Assembly (NCBI RefSeq): GCF_026626665.1
Contig: NZ_JAPNKE010000002.1
Span: 6,177,168-6,241,167, forward strand
DNA: 64,000 nucleotides
Direction of reading: 5' to 3'
From: Nannocystis pusilla
GTDB lineage: Bacteria; Myxococcota_A; Polyangia; Nannocystales; Nannocystaceae
Position 1 is the stretch's first letter. The number at the start of each line of letters is the position of its first letter. Of this stretch, positions 20,304-30,896 are shown one piece after another. A program made the position numbers and the translations under genes. The notes beneath the pieces were generated by a model. The model had not been told where the DNA came from and did no database searches. It saw only the letters and a program-made list of their open reading frames with translations.

Positions 20304-21129
20304 GGGTCATTCCTTCTGTGTGTCCGATGGCGATGCGTTATGCAGCGCCCACATGAATGTATGGCCAAACGGAAACTCTACCTTTGACGCGAAGCACGGA
20401 GCACCTCGGAGCGAATCGCCGCAGGTCGGGTCGCGGTGGCAGAGCAGGCTGGTAGTTTCGATGCTCGGCTTCGCGGGCGAGGCGGCGAATGGGTGGCGGC
20501 CGAGCGCACACATCGTCGACACGGCTCTCAGCGACGCTCACGCCCACTCGAGGCGGCTCGGGCGCACGCAGGGAGCCAGCATCTCGGGGTGAGAACCGAC
20601 TGAAGTACGAACTCGCTGTCCAGGGTGACGAGCACCCGACTGCCGGCCTCTCGCGGGCGTCCCTCGACCTCTTCCGACCCAGCGGCCCGGCCGAACTTTC
20701 CGCAACAACAAACTCGAGCGCTCGCGTGCTCGTGGGCGGAGCGCGCTCGACCTCGTGCGTCCCGCAGCACGGCAGGCAGGTTCGCGCCCCTGAGACGCAC
20801 GCATCATCACGCAACGTCGTCGACCCGCGCCGGGACCAGCCGCCTCGGCTCCCTCGACCCTCCCGGGCCCGACCGCCCGGCTCGACCGGCTCGCGGTTCT
20901 CCGCAGGCGGGTGCATCACGAGGGGCCCGCCTGCGGGGCGCCGGCGATCGCCCGCAGATTGCAGCGGCTGAAGTGCGCGCCGGCGCCGACAGGGGCCCGT
21001 GGCGGCCGATGAACCTCGTCACCCGCGCGAGGCGCTGCAGCTGTGGCTCAGGCTGGGCCGAGGCGGGCGCCGGCGCTGGGCCCGCTCCTCCGGGACGGGA
21101 CCATCGGGTATAGTCCACCCCGCATTCGC
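20304..21129. other. Gene-free stretch
   Basis: Over 800 bp without a convincing gene between two divergent genes. Several frames of 90-190 codons are open, but all are rich in Arg, Ser and Pro and show no domain. I see no tRNA, repeat or hairpin here. Confidence 0.45.
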
Positions 21130-22688
<1,559 letters not shown>

Positions 22689-22898
22689 CGAGCATCGACA
22701 CCGCGGCGAGAGGCCGGTCCGCGCCCGCAGAGCCAGGTTGTCCGCCCATGGACGCCTTCACGAACGACGCGTCGGGCTTGCCGGAAGGGTCGACGGGGTT
22801 CCGCAAGCGAACACGAGCAGCCCAGGGGCGAGGACGACGCAGCGAGCCGATGGGCCGGGCATGGGCGATCCTGGGCGGGGACGGTGCGAAAGCCTGAG

Positions 22899-23110
22899 AC
22901 CGGACTGCGCCGCGTAAATCCAACCCGACCTCGGCTCGAAGCCATTCATCCCGGGCGTGTAGGTGGTCTTGCCCACGAGCACCTGCGTCGACTTGTCGGG
23001 TACGAAGGTGACATCGGCTACGACCCTCGCGCTGTCGTTGGCGTGGCGCTTGGAATCACGGCGGGTGGGCGGGTCCAAAAGGCTCACGTGGCCATCTTCA
23101 AGCTGCCGGA
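22899..23110 (-). pseudogene. Possible gene remnant
   Basis: The reverse strand reads about 70 residues of ordinary composition, including RVVADVTFVPDKSTQVLVGK and NGFEPRSGWIYAAQSG. No good start or conserved family was recognised, and the frame continues into Arg/Pro-rich chance sequence on both sides. Together with 22689-22898 and 23111-23361 this makes a 670-bp stretch with no supported intact gene. Confidence 0.25.
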
Positions 23111-23361
23111 AGATTCCATGACGCTGGCCATGGCCGCGAGCGCGCCGCGCCGTTCCCTGGGGTGCTTCGGCCAGGCACACGCCCATCCGGCGCCTGTTCG
23201 GCCTCGGCCACCAAGAAGGCGCCTTGCCCGGCGAGCACACCGCCTGCGCGATGTCGTTCGGCGCCGAGACCCGTCACAATTCGTGGAGACGTCGGCCGCA
23301 TACCGTGCTCCGGCGTCTCGCACGGTTGCCGTCAGCGTCCCCTCCGAGATGAAACGATAGG

Positions 23362-23772
23362 ATGGATACTGTGCCCAAGATCTTGATCGTGGAGGACAAC
23401 GAACTCAGCCGCGACATGCTCTCACGACGGCTGCGTCGCAGGGGCTATGAAGTGATCGTCGCAGTCGACAGCTCGGAGGCCATCGCCATCGTCACGACGG
23501 ACAGGCCCGATGTCGTGCTCATGGACCTGAGCCTCCCCGAGATGGACGGCTGGGCGACGACGCGGATCCTCAAGAACACCGAGGCGACCGCCGGCATCCC
23601 CGTCATAGCGCTTACCGCTCACGCAGGGCCCGGCGATCGCGAGATGGCGCTCGAGGCAGGCTGCGATGACTACGACACCAAGCCTATCGAGCTCACCCGG
23701 CTGCTGGCGAAGATCCATCGTTTCGTCTGCAGCCCCGAAGTCGCACCGAGCGGCGACTTCCGGACCAACTAA
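23362..23772 (+). CDS. Single-domain response regulator
   Basis: This 136-residue protein consists only of a receiver domain: acidic pocket in ILIVEDNE, phospho-Asp in VVLMDLSLPEMDGW, Thr in VIALTAHAG and Lys in YDTKPIELTRLL. No output domain follows. DivK/CheY-like proteins of this kind act by binding partner kinases. No kinase gene is adjacent, so it is an orphan. The ATG at 23362 is the first in frame and lies close to a GATAG stretch. Confidence 0.93.
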   Translation: MDTVPKILIVEDNELSRDMLSRRLRRRGYEVIVAVDSSEAIAIVTTDRPDVVLMDLSLPEMDGWATTRILKNTEATAGIPVIALTAHAGPGDREMALEAGCDDYDTKPIELTRLLAKIHRFVCSPEVAPSGDFRTN

Positions 23773-24051
23773 GCGCATCTGGCTCCACACTCTTTGGGCA
23801 TGGGCTCGGCTGCCCGTTGAAGTCTCGCGGAGGACCGACCGCGCTCCCGGTCAAAGCTGCGAGCACGACGACCGAGTCTGCGAATGGTAGCCGCGCGGAG
23901 GCCTCGAAGGCGACGACTCCAGCTCGTGAACGGGGCGCCGACTTCGCCTCGACCGGGTCATCTACGCAAACGAAGGTTCCGTTGGCTGCGCTCGTCCGCA
24001 GGCGCTTGATTTTGCGATGCAGGATGCAGGACCCGTGCTAAGGTCGCGGCC

Positions 24052-24555
24052 ATGCCCAAGCTCGACATCGTTTCGGCAATCGAAGGCCGCAAGCGTCAGC
24101 TCCTCGTCGAGGAGCTGCGGAAGCACCATGAACTCACCATTGGCGAGATCAATCAGTTGGCGCGCGGCGAGCTCGGCCCGGAGCTCCGCTCGATCACGAT
24201 CGCCGATCTGATCGGGTCCGGGCCGGTGTCGAGCGTCTCGGGCGCCGCGCGGCAGGGCCGGGCCTCCCGGGAGCCGGAGGCGCGGGTAGCTCGGCCGAAG
24301 CCGGTCAAGTCGCCCTCCTCGCAGAACAAGCCCTCGCGCGAGGTCGTCACCCGCACGGCGGCAGGACGCGAGGCGTTCGATCAGCGAATCCTCGAGGCGA
24401 TCCAAGCGATTGGAGGTCCGGCGAGCGCGACCGAGATCCAGCGCCGCGTGGGCGGCACGAACATGCAGGTGCGCTCGGGGGTCAACCGCCTGATCGAGGC
24501 CGGCCATGTCACCTGGACGGGCAAGGCTCGCGGGACTCGCTATCACCCGGCCTGA
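24052..24555 (+). CDS. Putative DNA-binding winged-helix-like protein
   Basis: This 167-residue protein has an N-terminal helical part (MPKLDIVSAIEGRKRQLLVE, EELRKHHELTIGEINQLARG). A basic Ser/Pro/Lys linker (about 70-105) and a C-terminal helix-turn-helix with wing (ILEAIQAIGGPASATEIQRR, RSGVNRLIEAGHVTWTGKAR) follow. The C-terminal part resembles small winged-helix domains in myxobacterial regulators. The target is unknown. It is followed 125 bp later by the TPR gene on the same strand. Confidence 0.75.
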   Translation: MPKLDIVSAIEGRKRQLLVEELRKHHELTIGEINQLARGELGPELRSITIADLIGSGPVSSVSGAARQGRASREPEARVARPKPVKSPSSQNKPSREVVTRTAAGREAFDQRILEAIQAIGGPASATEIQRRVGGTNMQVRSGVNRLIEAGHVTWTGKARGTRYHPA

Positions 24556-24680
24556 GCACGCGTCGCCTTCCTGTGCGTCGTGGGCACCGCGACCTCCGAC
24601 GACGGGTCTTCAGCGTCGACGTCAGCCTGTCGTGACGCCGCTCGGGGTCGCTATCCACTTTCACCGAGGTACCGACGTCC

Positions 24681-27029
24681 ATGGGCAGCGCTCTCTGGCA
24701 ACAAATCCATGAGAAGATGATCATCGCGGTTCACGGCCGCCTGCCCGATCCGCCGCCGGACAGCCAGATGATCCGCGTGAGCTGCGAGGTCGCACCGGCC
24801 GCCTTGCGACCCCTCCTCGAGGCGCGACGCTTGACCGAGGCGATCCTGGGCGAGACGAGGTCGGGACGGACCCGCCCGCGGACGCGCACGCTGTTCGGCG
24901 ATACGCCGGAGCGCGCGACGGAGGCGGTGGTGGTCGAGCTGTGGAACCGCCTCGCCAAACAGAACGGTGCCCGGTGGGTGGTCGTGCTCGACGCGGTGGA
25001 GCGGGCGGACGAGGCGACCCTGGCGGCGCTGACCCGAATCGTGCAGCAGCCCGGCTGGCTTCGATTGCCGCTGCTGCTGGTGTTCCGTGACGAGCCGAAG
25101 GAGGCCGCGGCCGAGCTACTCGCCGCCGTGCGTGCGCGCGACGGCGACTCGGTGGTGCGCGGGGAGGAGGCGCTCGCCGGCGAGGCGAAGTCGATTCAGT
25201 GGAGTTCGTTGCCTGCCGACGTCCTGCGCGCGCTTCGGGCCGGGGCGCTGATCGGCCCGGGCTTCGAGGTCCGGATCCTCGCGGAGCTGCTGTCGGTCGA
25301 GCCGGAGCTCGTGCTCGAGCAGCTCCAGCGCGCCATCGATCTCGGCGTCCCGGTCGAAGATCGGGGTGAAGGCAAGTTCTCGCTGCCGAGCTCGGCGCTC
25401 TCGGCCCTATCCGCATCCATCATTCCGTCGCTCGCACAGGCGTGGCACCGAAAGCTCGGGCGGCTGCTCGGGGCGCGGGCGGCGAGGGCCATCCCGCCGC
25501 CCCCTCCCGATCCAGGGCTCGCGGGGACGGCGAAGTTCCAGGCGGAGAGCGTCGACGATGCCCGCGTCGCGGAGATCATCGACATGTCTCATGAGGTCGT
25601 CGACCTGGCCTCGGAGACAGCCGAGGCCACGTCCGGAACCTTCGACGCCAGCGTCGACGCCGGTGCGCGGCCCGTCGCCCCCGACATGGACCGCCCCCAA
25701 GCGATCTCCGGGGAGATTCTGGATCGAGACGAGTCGGCCCAGGCGAACCCTCCTCGGCGGCCGATCCAGCGCAAGACCGTACTGGCCCCGCCCGCCCAGG
25801 GCGCACGCTCGACGCGGCGCAAGACCTTGGTTCTGAAGCCCGAAGAAGACATGCCGGCGCCGGTCGAGCTGACCGCGACCGGAAAGGTCGCAGCGGCGAC
25901 GACCGGCGACCCGCTGATCGACAACGTGCGGGCGGCCGAGCACATGCGCCGGGCCGGTGACCTCGATTCGGCCGCAGAGCACCTGTGCGCGGCGGCCCGC
26001 GAGGCGGCAGCGATGGGCGCGCCGCAGGCGGCGGTGGAGCACGTCCAGGGGGCGCTCGCGCTGCTGGCGACGTTGCCGGTCGGCGCGTCTCGACAGCGAC
26101 TCAAGGCACGGGCGTTGCTCGAGCTGGGGCGGATACAGTGGCAAGCGCCGGGCTACGAGCACGGGTTCACGCTGGCGCAGGCGCTCGCGTCGCTCGCGGC
26201 GGCGCGCGCCGAACTCGATCCGGACGCGCCGGTCGACCTCGTCGTCGATCTGGCGCAGGCGCTGGCAGGGGTCCACTTCGACCTCGGAGATCCGCCGTCG
26301 CTCGCGCGGGCGCTCGCCGAGGTGGAGGAAGCCAGCCGTGTGTTACACGCGGCGAATGACCCGATCGGGGCGGCCCGCCTGTTCAACGATCAGGCCGCAG
26401 TGCATGTCCGCATGGGCGACGGCGCCCACGCACTGAAGCTCGTGCGCGCGTCTCGGGCGATCTTCGACGCGCGCGCCCAGGACGACCCCGCAGCCTTGCG
26501 CGAGCTCGCCGAGTCGGAGCACCTCCTCGCCAACTTGCCGCTTCATGCACGAATGCGGCTCGGTCGCGAAGAGGAGGGCTACGCGATCGGTATGGACCAT
26601 GCGCTCGCAGCAGAGCGGGCGTTTCGCGAGCTCGACGACGACCGCGAGCTCGCCCGCGTGTGGGAGACGATGGGTCGGCTCGAGCTCAAGCGCCTCCGCC
26701 TCGAGGAAGCGCGGCTGCGGCTCGAGGCCGCCTTCGCGGCGCAGACAAGAATCGGCGATCTGACGGGCCTGGCGCAGACCACGGAGTTTCTGTCGGAGGT
26801 CCTGGCGTGGTGCGGTCGCAACGTCGAGGCAATCACGATGCTCCGCGACTCGGTGGTCTACAACCGCGACAAGGGGTCGCCGCGCGGGATTATCTCCAAC
26901 CGCCAGGCGTTCACGGCGTTGTCGTCGCGCTTTGCACAACTGCCGCAGCACGCGGACAGTCTGCGGGAGGTGGAAATTTTGTTGACCGCCGGCGAACGCG
27001 AGCTCGGCGTGTCGCGACAGCACCCATGA
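24681..27029 (+). CDS. Large TPR-type protein with ATPase-like N-terminus lacking Walker A
   Basis: This is a 782-residue protein. The N-terminal 260 residues resemble an AAA16/STAND ATPase, with Walker-B-like WVVVLDAVERADEATL and LRLPLLLVFRDEP, but they begin MGSALWQQIHEKM. That looks like the residues right after a P-loop GKS. No GxxxxGK is encoded upstream in any frame, so the start may have decayed or the P-loop may be missing. A disordered linker (about 275-400, with RRKTLVLKPEED-like basic patches) leads to about 380 residues of TPR-like helices. Its role is probably as a scaffold or signalling protein. Confidence 0.75.
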   Translation: MGSALWQQIHEKMIIAVHGRLPDPPPDSQMIRVSCEVAPAALRPLLEARRLTEAILGETRSGRTRPRTRTLFGDTPERATEAVVVELWNRLAKQNGARWVVVLDAVERADEATLAALTRIVQQPGWLRLPLLLVFRDEPKEAAAELLAAVRARDGDSVVRGEEALAGEAKSIQWSSLPADVLRALRAGALIGPGFEVRILAELLSVEPELVLEQLQRAIDLGVPVEDRGEGKFSLPSSALSALSASIIPSLAQAWHRKLGRLLGARAARAIPPPPPDPGLAGTAKFQAESVDDARVAEIIDMSHEVVDLASETAEATSGTFDASVDAGARPVAPDMDRPQAISGEILDRDESAQANPPRRPIQRKTVLAPPAQGARSTRRKTLVLKPEEDMPAPVELTATGKVAAATTGDPLIDNVRAAEHMRRAGDLDSAAEHLCAAAREAAAMGAPQAAVEHVQGALALLATLPVGASRQRLKARALLELGRIQWQAPGYEHGFTLAQALASLAAARAELDPDAPVDLVVDLAQALAGVHFDLGDPPSLARALAEVEEASRVLHAANDPIGAARLFNDQAAVHVRMGDGAHALKLVRASRAIFDARAQDDPAALRELAESEHLLANLPLHARMRLGREEEGYAIGMDHALAAERAFRELDDDRELARVWETMGRLELKRLRLEEARLRLEAAFAAQTRIGDLTGLAQTTEFLSEVLAWCGRNVEAITMLRDSVVYNRDKGSPRGIISNRQAFTALSSRFAQLPQHADSLREVEILLTAGERELGVSRQHP

Positions 27030-27203
27030 GGATCGCGGTGCGGCTTCGCGCCGGGATCGATCTGCCTCGCCGACGGCCCCTCGCGGCCGATCGGGGGCAT
27101 TGTTCGAGCATGAACTCGCAGGCATCGTGCCACTCCGCGCCGTCGTCGCCGCAGCACCTGTCGGCGGGTCGTCGAAGTCGGCGCTCTGGCGCGCGAGGTT
27201 CCT

Positions 27204-28106
27204 TCAACTGCCGGCGGCGAGCTGGTTCAGCTCGGCATAGCCGGGCAGCAGCGAAAGGTCGGGGACGAGCACCAGCTCGATCCGGCGGTTCTTGGCCCGC
27301 TCGCCGTCGGTGTCGTTGTGGGCCGTCGGGCGGTGCTCGCCGAAGCTGGCGGCGCTGAGGCGCTCGGGCGGCAGGCCTGCCTCCAACAGCGCGCGGACCA
27401 CCACCAGCGCCCGGCCCGCGGCCAGCTCCCAGTTGGAGGCGTACGTGGCGGTGTGGATCGGCACGTTGTCGGTGTGGCCCTCGACCTGCAGCCGGCGCGA
27501 GGGCATCGCGGCCAGCCGCTGACCGAGCTCGGACAGCGCGTCCTTGCCCTCGCGCGACAGCTTGGCGGAGCCGCTGGCGAACAGGATGTCCATCGGCAGC
27601 GTGAGCACCATGCGTCCGTCGACGACCCGGACCTGCAGCTTGCCGGCGTCGATGAGGTCCTTGAACCGCGCGACCACGTCGCGGTACTCGTCGATGCGGC
27701 GCCGGGCCTCGCGCTCGCGCTCGAGCAGCGAGGCGAGGGCGCGTTGCATCTCGGCGACCGAGGCGCCGAGGCGCGACCGGTCCTTGACGAGCTGGGCGAG
27801 CTGCCCTTGCAGGACGTTGAGGTCGTTCTCGAGGACGAGCCCGCGCTGCTCGAGCGAGACGATCTGCTCGACGTGGTGGCGGCCGTCGGCCTCGAGCGCC
27901 GCGACGCGCTCGCTGCAGTGGTCGAGCGCGGCCTGGGCGGTCTGCAGCGCGCGCGCCTCCTCGGCCTCCCGGCGAGAGGCCGCCGACCGGGCGCCCGCGA
28001 GCTCCTGCGCGACGTGGTCGCGCTCCGCGGCGAGCGACTGATACTGGGATTTCGCCACGCAGGCGAGGTCGAGGAGGCCGATACACACGACTGTCAGGAT
28101 TCGCAT
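27204..28106 (-). CDS. OmpA/MotB-type peptidoglycan-binding lipoprotein
   Basis: This 300-residue lipoprotein has signal peptide MRILTVVCIGLLDLAC (lipobox LDLAC). A long coiled coil (about 25-145, ERDHVAQELAGARSAASRRE onward) is followed by an OmpA-like domain at about 165-290. Key parts are ILFASGSAKLSREGKDALSE, LQVEGHTDNVPI, NWELAAGRALVVVRALLEAG and ERAKNRRIEL. It should sit in the outer membrane and bind meso-diaminopimelate of peptidoglycan. It is followed upstream by another lipoprotein gene on the same strand with a 98-bp gap, probably one operon. Confidence 0.9.
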   Translation of the reverse strand: MRILTVVCIGLLDLACVAKSQYQSLAAERDHVAQELAGARSAASRREAEEARALQTAQAALDHCSERVAALEADGRHHVEQIVSLEQRGLVLENDLNVLQGQLAQLVKDRSRLGASVAEMQRALASLLEREREARRRIDEYRDVVARFKDLIDAGKLQVRVVDGRMVLTLPMDILFASGSAKLSREGKDALSELGQRLAAMPSRRLQVEGHTDNVPIHTATYASNWELAAGRALVVVRALLEAGLPPERLSAASFGEHRPTAHNDTDGERAKNRRIELVLVPDLSLLPGYAELNQLAAGS

Positions 28107-28204
28107 GACGCTGTCATGGTGCGCGGGGGCTTCCTCGCGGCGCGCAACGTCTTCGAGGCCTGCGACGGCCGGGCGAGAATCTTGCGCGGCCCTCGTGGCT
28201 GCGA

Positions 28205-28681
28205 TCATTCGACCTCGAAGCGGAGCTCGACGGTGTCGACGAGGCCTCCGTCGCTGCGCAGCTCGACCTCGATCGACCACACGCCGGGCGCGGACAGGTC
28301 GAGGCCGTCCAGTTGCCAGTGCCGGCCGTCGTCGTCGAGCGAGGTGGCAGCGGGCGGCGGGGCGGTGCGCCCGTCGGCCTCGCGGACCGGTGCGCGGACC
28401 TCCAGCGTGTACGGCGGCTCGACGGGCAGGCGCGCGAGGATCCACGGATCGTCGGTCGGCGCCGGGTCGGGGCCGGGGCGGACGTCGGCGGCCAGGGTCG
28501 TCGGACCCTTGCCCCACGGGGGCCAGTCGGTGCCCTCCTCGGGCGCCACCTCGACCTCGAAGTACCCGTTCACCGTGTCCACGGGGACGTCGGGCCGGGT
28601 GAAGGGCTCCTTGTCGGTGTCCGGGTTGCAGTCCCACGAGAATGTCCCGAGGAGCAGACAGAATGCGCTGCGAATGAGCAT
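28205..28681 (-). CDS. Lipoprotein, possibly FixH/YtkA-like domain
   Basis: This 158-residue protein has a signal peptide ending in a lipobox-like GTFSWDC (residues 17-23). The body contains VNGYFEVEVAPEEGTDWPPW, LPVEPPYTLEVRAPVREADG and APGVWSIEVELRSDGGLVDT, alternating strands that recall the YtkA/FixH immunoglobulin-like domain. That assignment is by pattern only. Start ATG is the complement of 28679-28681. It lies upstream of the OmpA-type gene in the same direction. Confidence 0.7.
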   Translation of the reverse strand: MLIRSAFCLLLGTFSWDCNPDTDKEPFTRPDVPVDTVNGYFEVEVAPEEGTDWPPWGKGPTTLAADVRPGPDPAPTDDPWILARLPVEPPYTLEVRAPVREADGRTAPPPAATSLDDDGRHWQLDGLDLSAPGVWSIEVELRSDGGLVDTVELRFEVE

Positions 28682-28984
28682 GGCGGTCTCCCTGTGCGAT
28701 GCCGTGAAAGGCGTTCTACATGCCTGAACCCGACGACGCGGCGGCGTTCCGGAAGAGACTGCGCAGCCTCTGCGCGCGCGGCGAAAGTTTGGCGCCGGAC
28801 CGGCGCGTTTCTTCCAATGCACGGTGGGCAGGGCGTGGCGCGAGGCCCCCACCAGGGCCAGGAAGGGCGCCGACATGATTTACGGCCCGCACGAGGGTGC
28901 TGCGCGAAGGACCTGCACTCGCTTCGAGCGCGCCCCGCCGATTCTGCAGGCTCCCGCGCGGCCGGGGCGGCGCATGTTCTCGGC
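28682..28984. other. Gene-free divergent region
   Basis: About 300 bp between the lipoprotein gene and the flavodoxin gene. A partial UAS-like sequence (CTGCGC-GCGC-GGCGAA at 28770-28785) is present, but no convincing -24/-12 element lies at the right distance, so I do not call a promoter. Confidence 0.35.
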
Positions 28985-29537
28985 ATGCGAGCCCTGGTCG
29001 TTTACGAGTCCTTCTTCGGCAACACTCGGCAGATCGCGGAGGCGATCGGCGACGGCCTGCGCGCGGAGTTCGAGGTCGAGGTGAGCGAGGTCGGGAAGGC
29101 CGGCCGTCTGCCCGACGGCGTCGATCTGGTCGTCGTGGGCGGTCCGACCCACGCGTGGGGCATGAGCCGCGGGGTGAGCCGCAGCGCGGCGATGGAACAG
29201 GCCCGCCAGCACCACGCGGAGCCGGTGTCGTCGGGGATCGGCGTGCGGGATTGGCTCGAAGGGCTGAAGCAGGCGGAGCGGGTGGAGATGGCCGCGGCGT
29301 TCGACACGGCGATCCGCAAGATCGGCCCGATCCTCCGGTTCGGCCGCCCGCGGCGCGGCGTCCCGGCTCGAGGCGCTCGGCTATCGGCTGATCGACGAGC
29401 CCGAGCAGTTCTTCGTCAAGGACGCCGATGGACCGCTGGAGGAGGGCGAGCGCGAGCGGGCGCGCGCGTGGGGCATGCACCTGGGGGCGCGGGCCAAGGA
29501 GCGCGCCTTCGTCGCCCGACCGAGGCCTCCAGGACGC
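28985..29537 (+). CDS. Flavodoxin domain protein (one frame break)
   Basis: From ATG 28985 the protein reads MRALVVYESFFGNTRQIAEA, the FMN phosphate-binding loop of flavodoxins. VDLVVVGGPTHAWGMSR follows. Near 29343 the frame shifts; the next frame continues with SRLEALGYRLIDEPEQFFVK and EEGERERARAWG, the usual end of these roughly 180-residue proteins. No stop codon follows in that frame before a membrane protein, so a second lost base may have erased the stop. It should bind FMN and carry electrons or respond to redox state. Confidence 0.75.
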
Positions 29538-30191
29538 CTCGACAGCGCCGCCGCGATCGCCGGCCATGCCTTCGCCCTCCTGCTGATCCACACGCACGCG
29601 ATGTGGCGGCCCTGGACGCTGGGGGTGGTGACGGAGCGCTGGGCGCAAGCCGTGGACGCGATGAGCCTGGCCTGCCTGGTCGGGATCCTCGGGAACGTGC
29701 TCCTGCTGATGTTCCCGTCGCGCTCGCTGCGGTCTTTCATCGCCTGCGCGGTGGCGGCGGCCAACCTGGCCGGCGCAGCCGCCGTCTACGCCGTGTTCCC
29801 GTTCGACTTCGGCGTGCTCGGCCTGGGTTGGTTCGACCCGGTGATGCACGTCGTCCTGCTGGTCGCGCTGATCGGGGCCGCGATCGGGCTCGCCTTCCGC
29901 TGGCGCGCCTGCTCGCTCGACCTGCCCTGGTCGGTTGAGGACGACCCCGGCGCAGGGCATCTCGGAAGCGCGAGCCACCGCCGGCGCGCGAGGCGGCGCC
30001 GCGGCCCGGTGGATTTTATGACGGCAGGGCAGCTCGAGGCGCGCAGAACGGGCCTGCGGCTCTCGCGGAGCGCGAAATGCCGTGACTCGGGGCGATCGCC
30101 GCAATCGCCGGCGAGAGGCGTCGCGCCGCGACACCACCTGCCCGTTATTCGTCACGCAGAAAGGCGCGGTGCAGCAGCAATCCCGCGATGA
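29475..30191 (+). CDS. Four-TM membrane protein, boundaries uncertain
   Basis: Downstream of the flavodoxin the same frame encodes four hydrophobic segments: AAAIAGHAFALLLIHTHAM, AMSLACLVGILGNVLLLMF, SFIACAVAAANLAGAAAVYA and PVMHVVLLVALIGAAIGLAF. No stop separates it from the flavodoxin end, and the last 75 residues turn Arg/Ser-rich, so both ends may be distorted by base-call errors. It could be a separate gene or a flavodoxin-membrane fusion. The listed end overlaps the convergent rhomboid gene by 47 bp. Confidence 0.55.
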   Translation: MHLGARAKERAFVARPRPPGRLDSAAAIAGHAFALLLIHTHAMWRPWTLGVVTERWAQAVDAMSLACLVGILGNVLLLMFPSRSLRSFIACAVAAANLAGAAAVYAVFPFDFGVLGLGWFDPVMHVVLLVALIGAAIGLAFRWRACSLDLPWSVEDDPGAGHLGSASHRRRARRRRGPVDFMTAGQLEARRTGLRLSRSAKCRDSGRSPQSPARGVAPRHHLPVIRHAERRGAAAIPR

Positions 30192-30783
30192 AGCCGCCCG
30201 CATGCGCCGCATAGGCGACCCCGCCCGTACCTGCGTCGAGGCTACCGGAGAGGACTTGCAAGACGAACCAGTACAACAGGAAGCTGAAGGCCGACACTGT
30301 GACGTACAGCGGCCAGAACAGCAGCGGGACGAGCATGACGATCCGCCCCCGCGGGAACATCGCCAGATATGCGCCCATCACCCCGGCGATCGCCCCCGAA
30401 GCGCCGAGTACTGATTCACTCGCGGCCGGGTGCGCCGCGACTTCGCTCGCCGAGGCCAGCAAGCCGCATAGCAAGTAGAACGCGACGAACCGGCCCGGAC
30501 CCATGCGGTCCTCGACGTTGTCGCCGAAGATCCACAACATCCAGAGGTTGCCCAGCAGGTGCAGCCACCCGCCGTGAAGGAACATGCAAGTGACGAGCGT
30601 CCAGATCGGCGGAGCGTCGCCCGCAAGCCGCGCCGGCACTGCTGCGAACATGTCGAACAGCGCCGCCAGGGCGTCCGCCGAGAGGCCGAGCTCGAGCGCG
30701 AACACCAGCGCGTTCGCGCCGATCAGTCCCCACACGGCCATCGGCGCATGGCGGGCGGGGATGGTGTCATGCAGTGGAATCAT
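30145..30783 (-). CDS. Rhomboid family intramembrane serine protease
   Basis: This 212-residue protein has six or seven membrane segments. It carries the catalytic Ser in GASGAIAGVMGAY and the catalytic His in YAAHAGGFIAG. HGGWLHLLGNLWMLWIFGDN with its His/Asn cluster is also typical. The start MIPLHDTIPARH (complement of 30781-30783) matches the family; a longer GTG start at 30801 would lie inside the promoter. It cleaves membrane proteins within or near the bilayer. A -24/-12 promoter with the shared upstream site lies directly upstream. Confidence 0.93.
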   Translation of the reverse strand: MIPLHDTIPARHAPMAVWGLIGANALVFALELGLSADALAALFDMFAAVPARLAGDAPPIWTLVTCMFLHGGWLHLLGNLWMLWIFGDNVEDRMGPGRFVAFYLLCGLLASASEVAAHPAASESVLGASGAIAGVMGAYLAMFPRGRIVMLVPLLFWPLYVTVSAFSFLLYWFVLQVLSGSLDAGTGGVAYAAHAGGFIAGLLLHRAFLRDE

Positions 30784-30801
30784 GGCGAGGTCGACCGTCA
30801 A

Positions 30802-30892
30802 GCAAGCCGCGTGCCGTCACCGAGCTTCGACCCTTCGGGACGCAGCCCTGGTGCGTCGAGGCCAAAGTTGCGCCTCCGCGCAGATGCTGCAC
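30802..30892 (-). promoter_or_regulatory. Sigma54 promoter with upstream activator site, for the rhomboid gene
   Basis: On the minus strand, CGGCACG-N4-TTGC occupies the complement of 30802-30816. The UAS core CTGCGC-GGAG-GCGCAA lies at the complement of 30868-30883, and the outer half GTGCAG brings the site to 30892. The gap between core and -24 element is 51 bp. Confidence 0.75.
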
Positions 30893-30896
30893 CGCA

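Noticed and set aside
20338..20919. 193-codon minus-strand frame
   Set aside because: Arg/Pro/Ser-rich, no ribosome-binding site, no domain; typical chance frame in GC-rich DNA.
28960..28985. GG-N10-GC match just before the flavodoxin start
   Set aside because: The match is only to the four invariant bases in a G/C run, and no UAS core lies at 50-64 bp; too weak to call a promoter.
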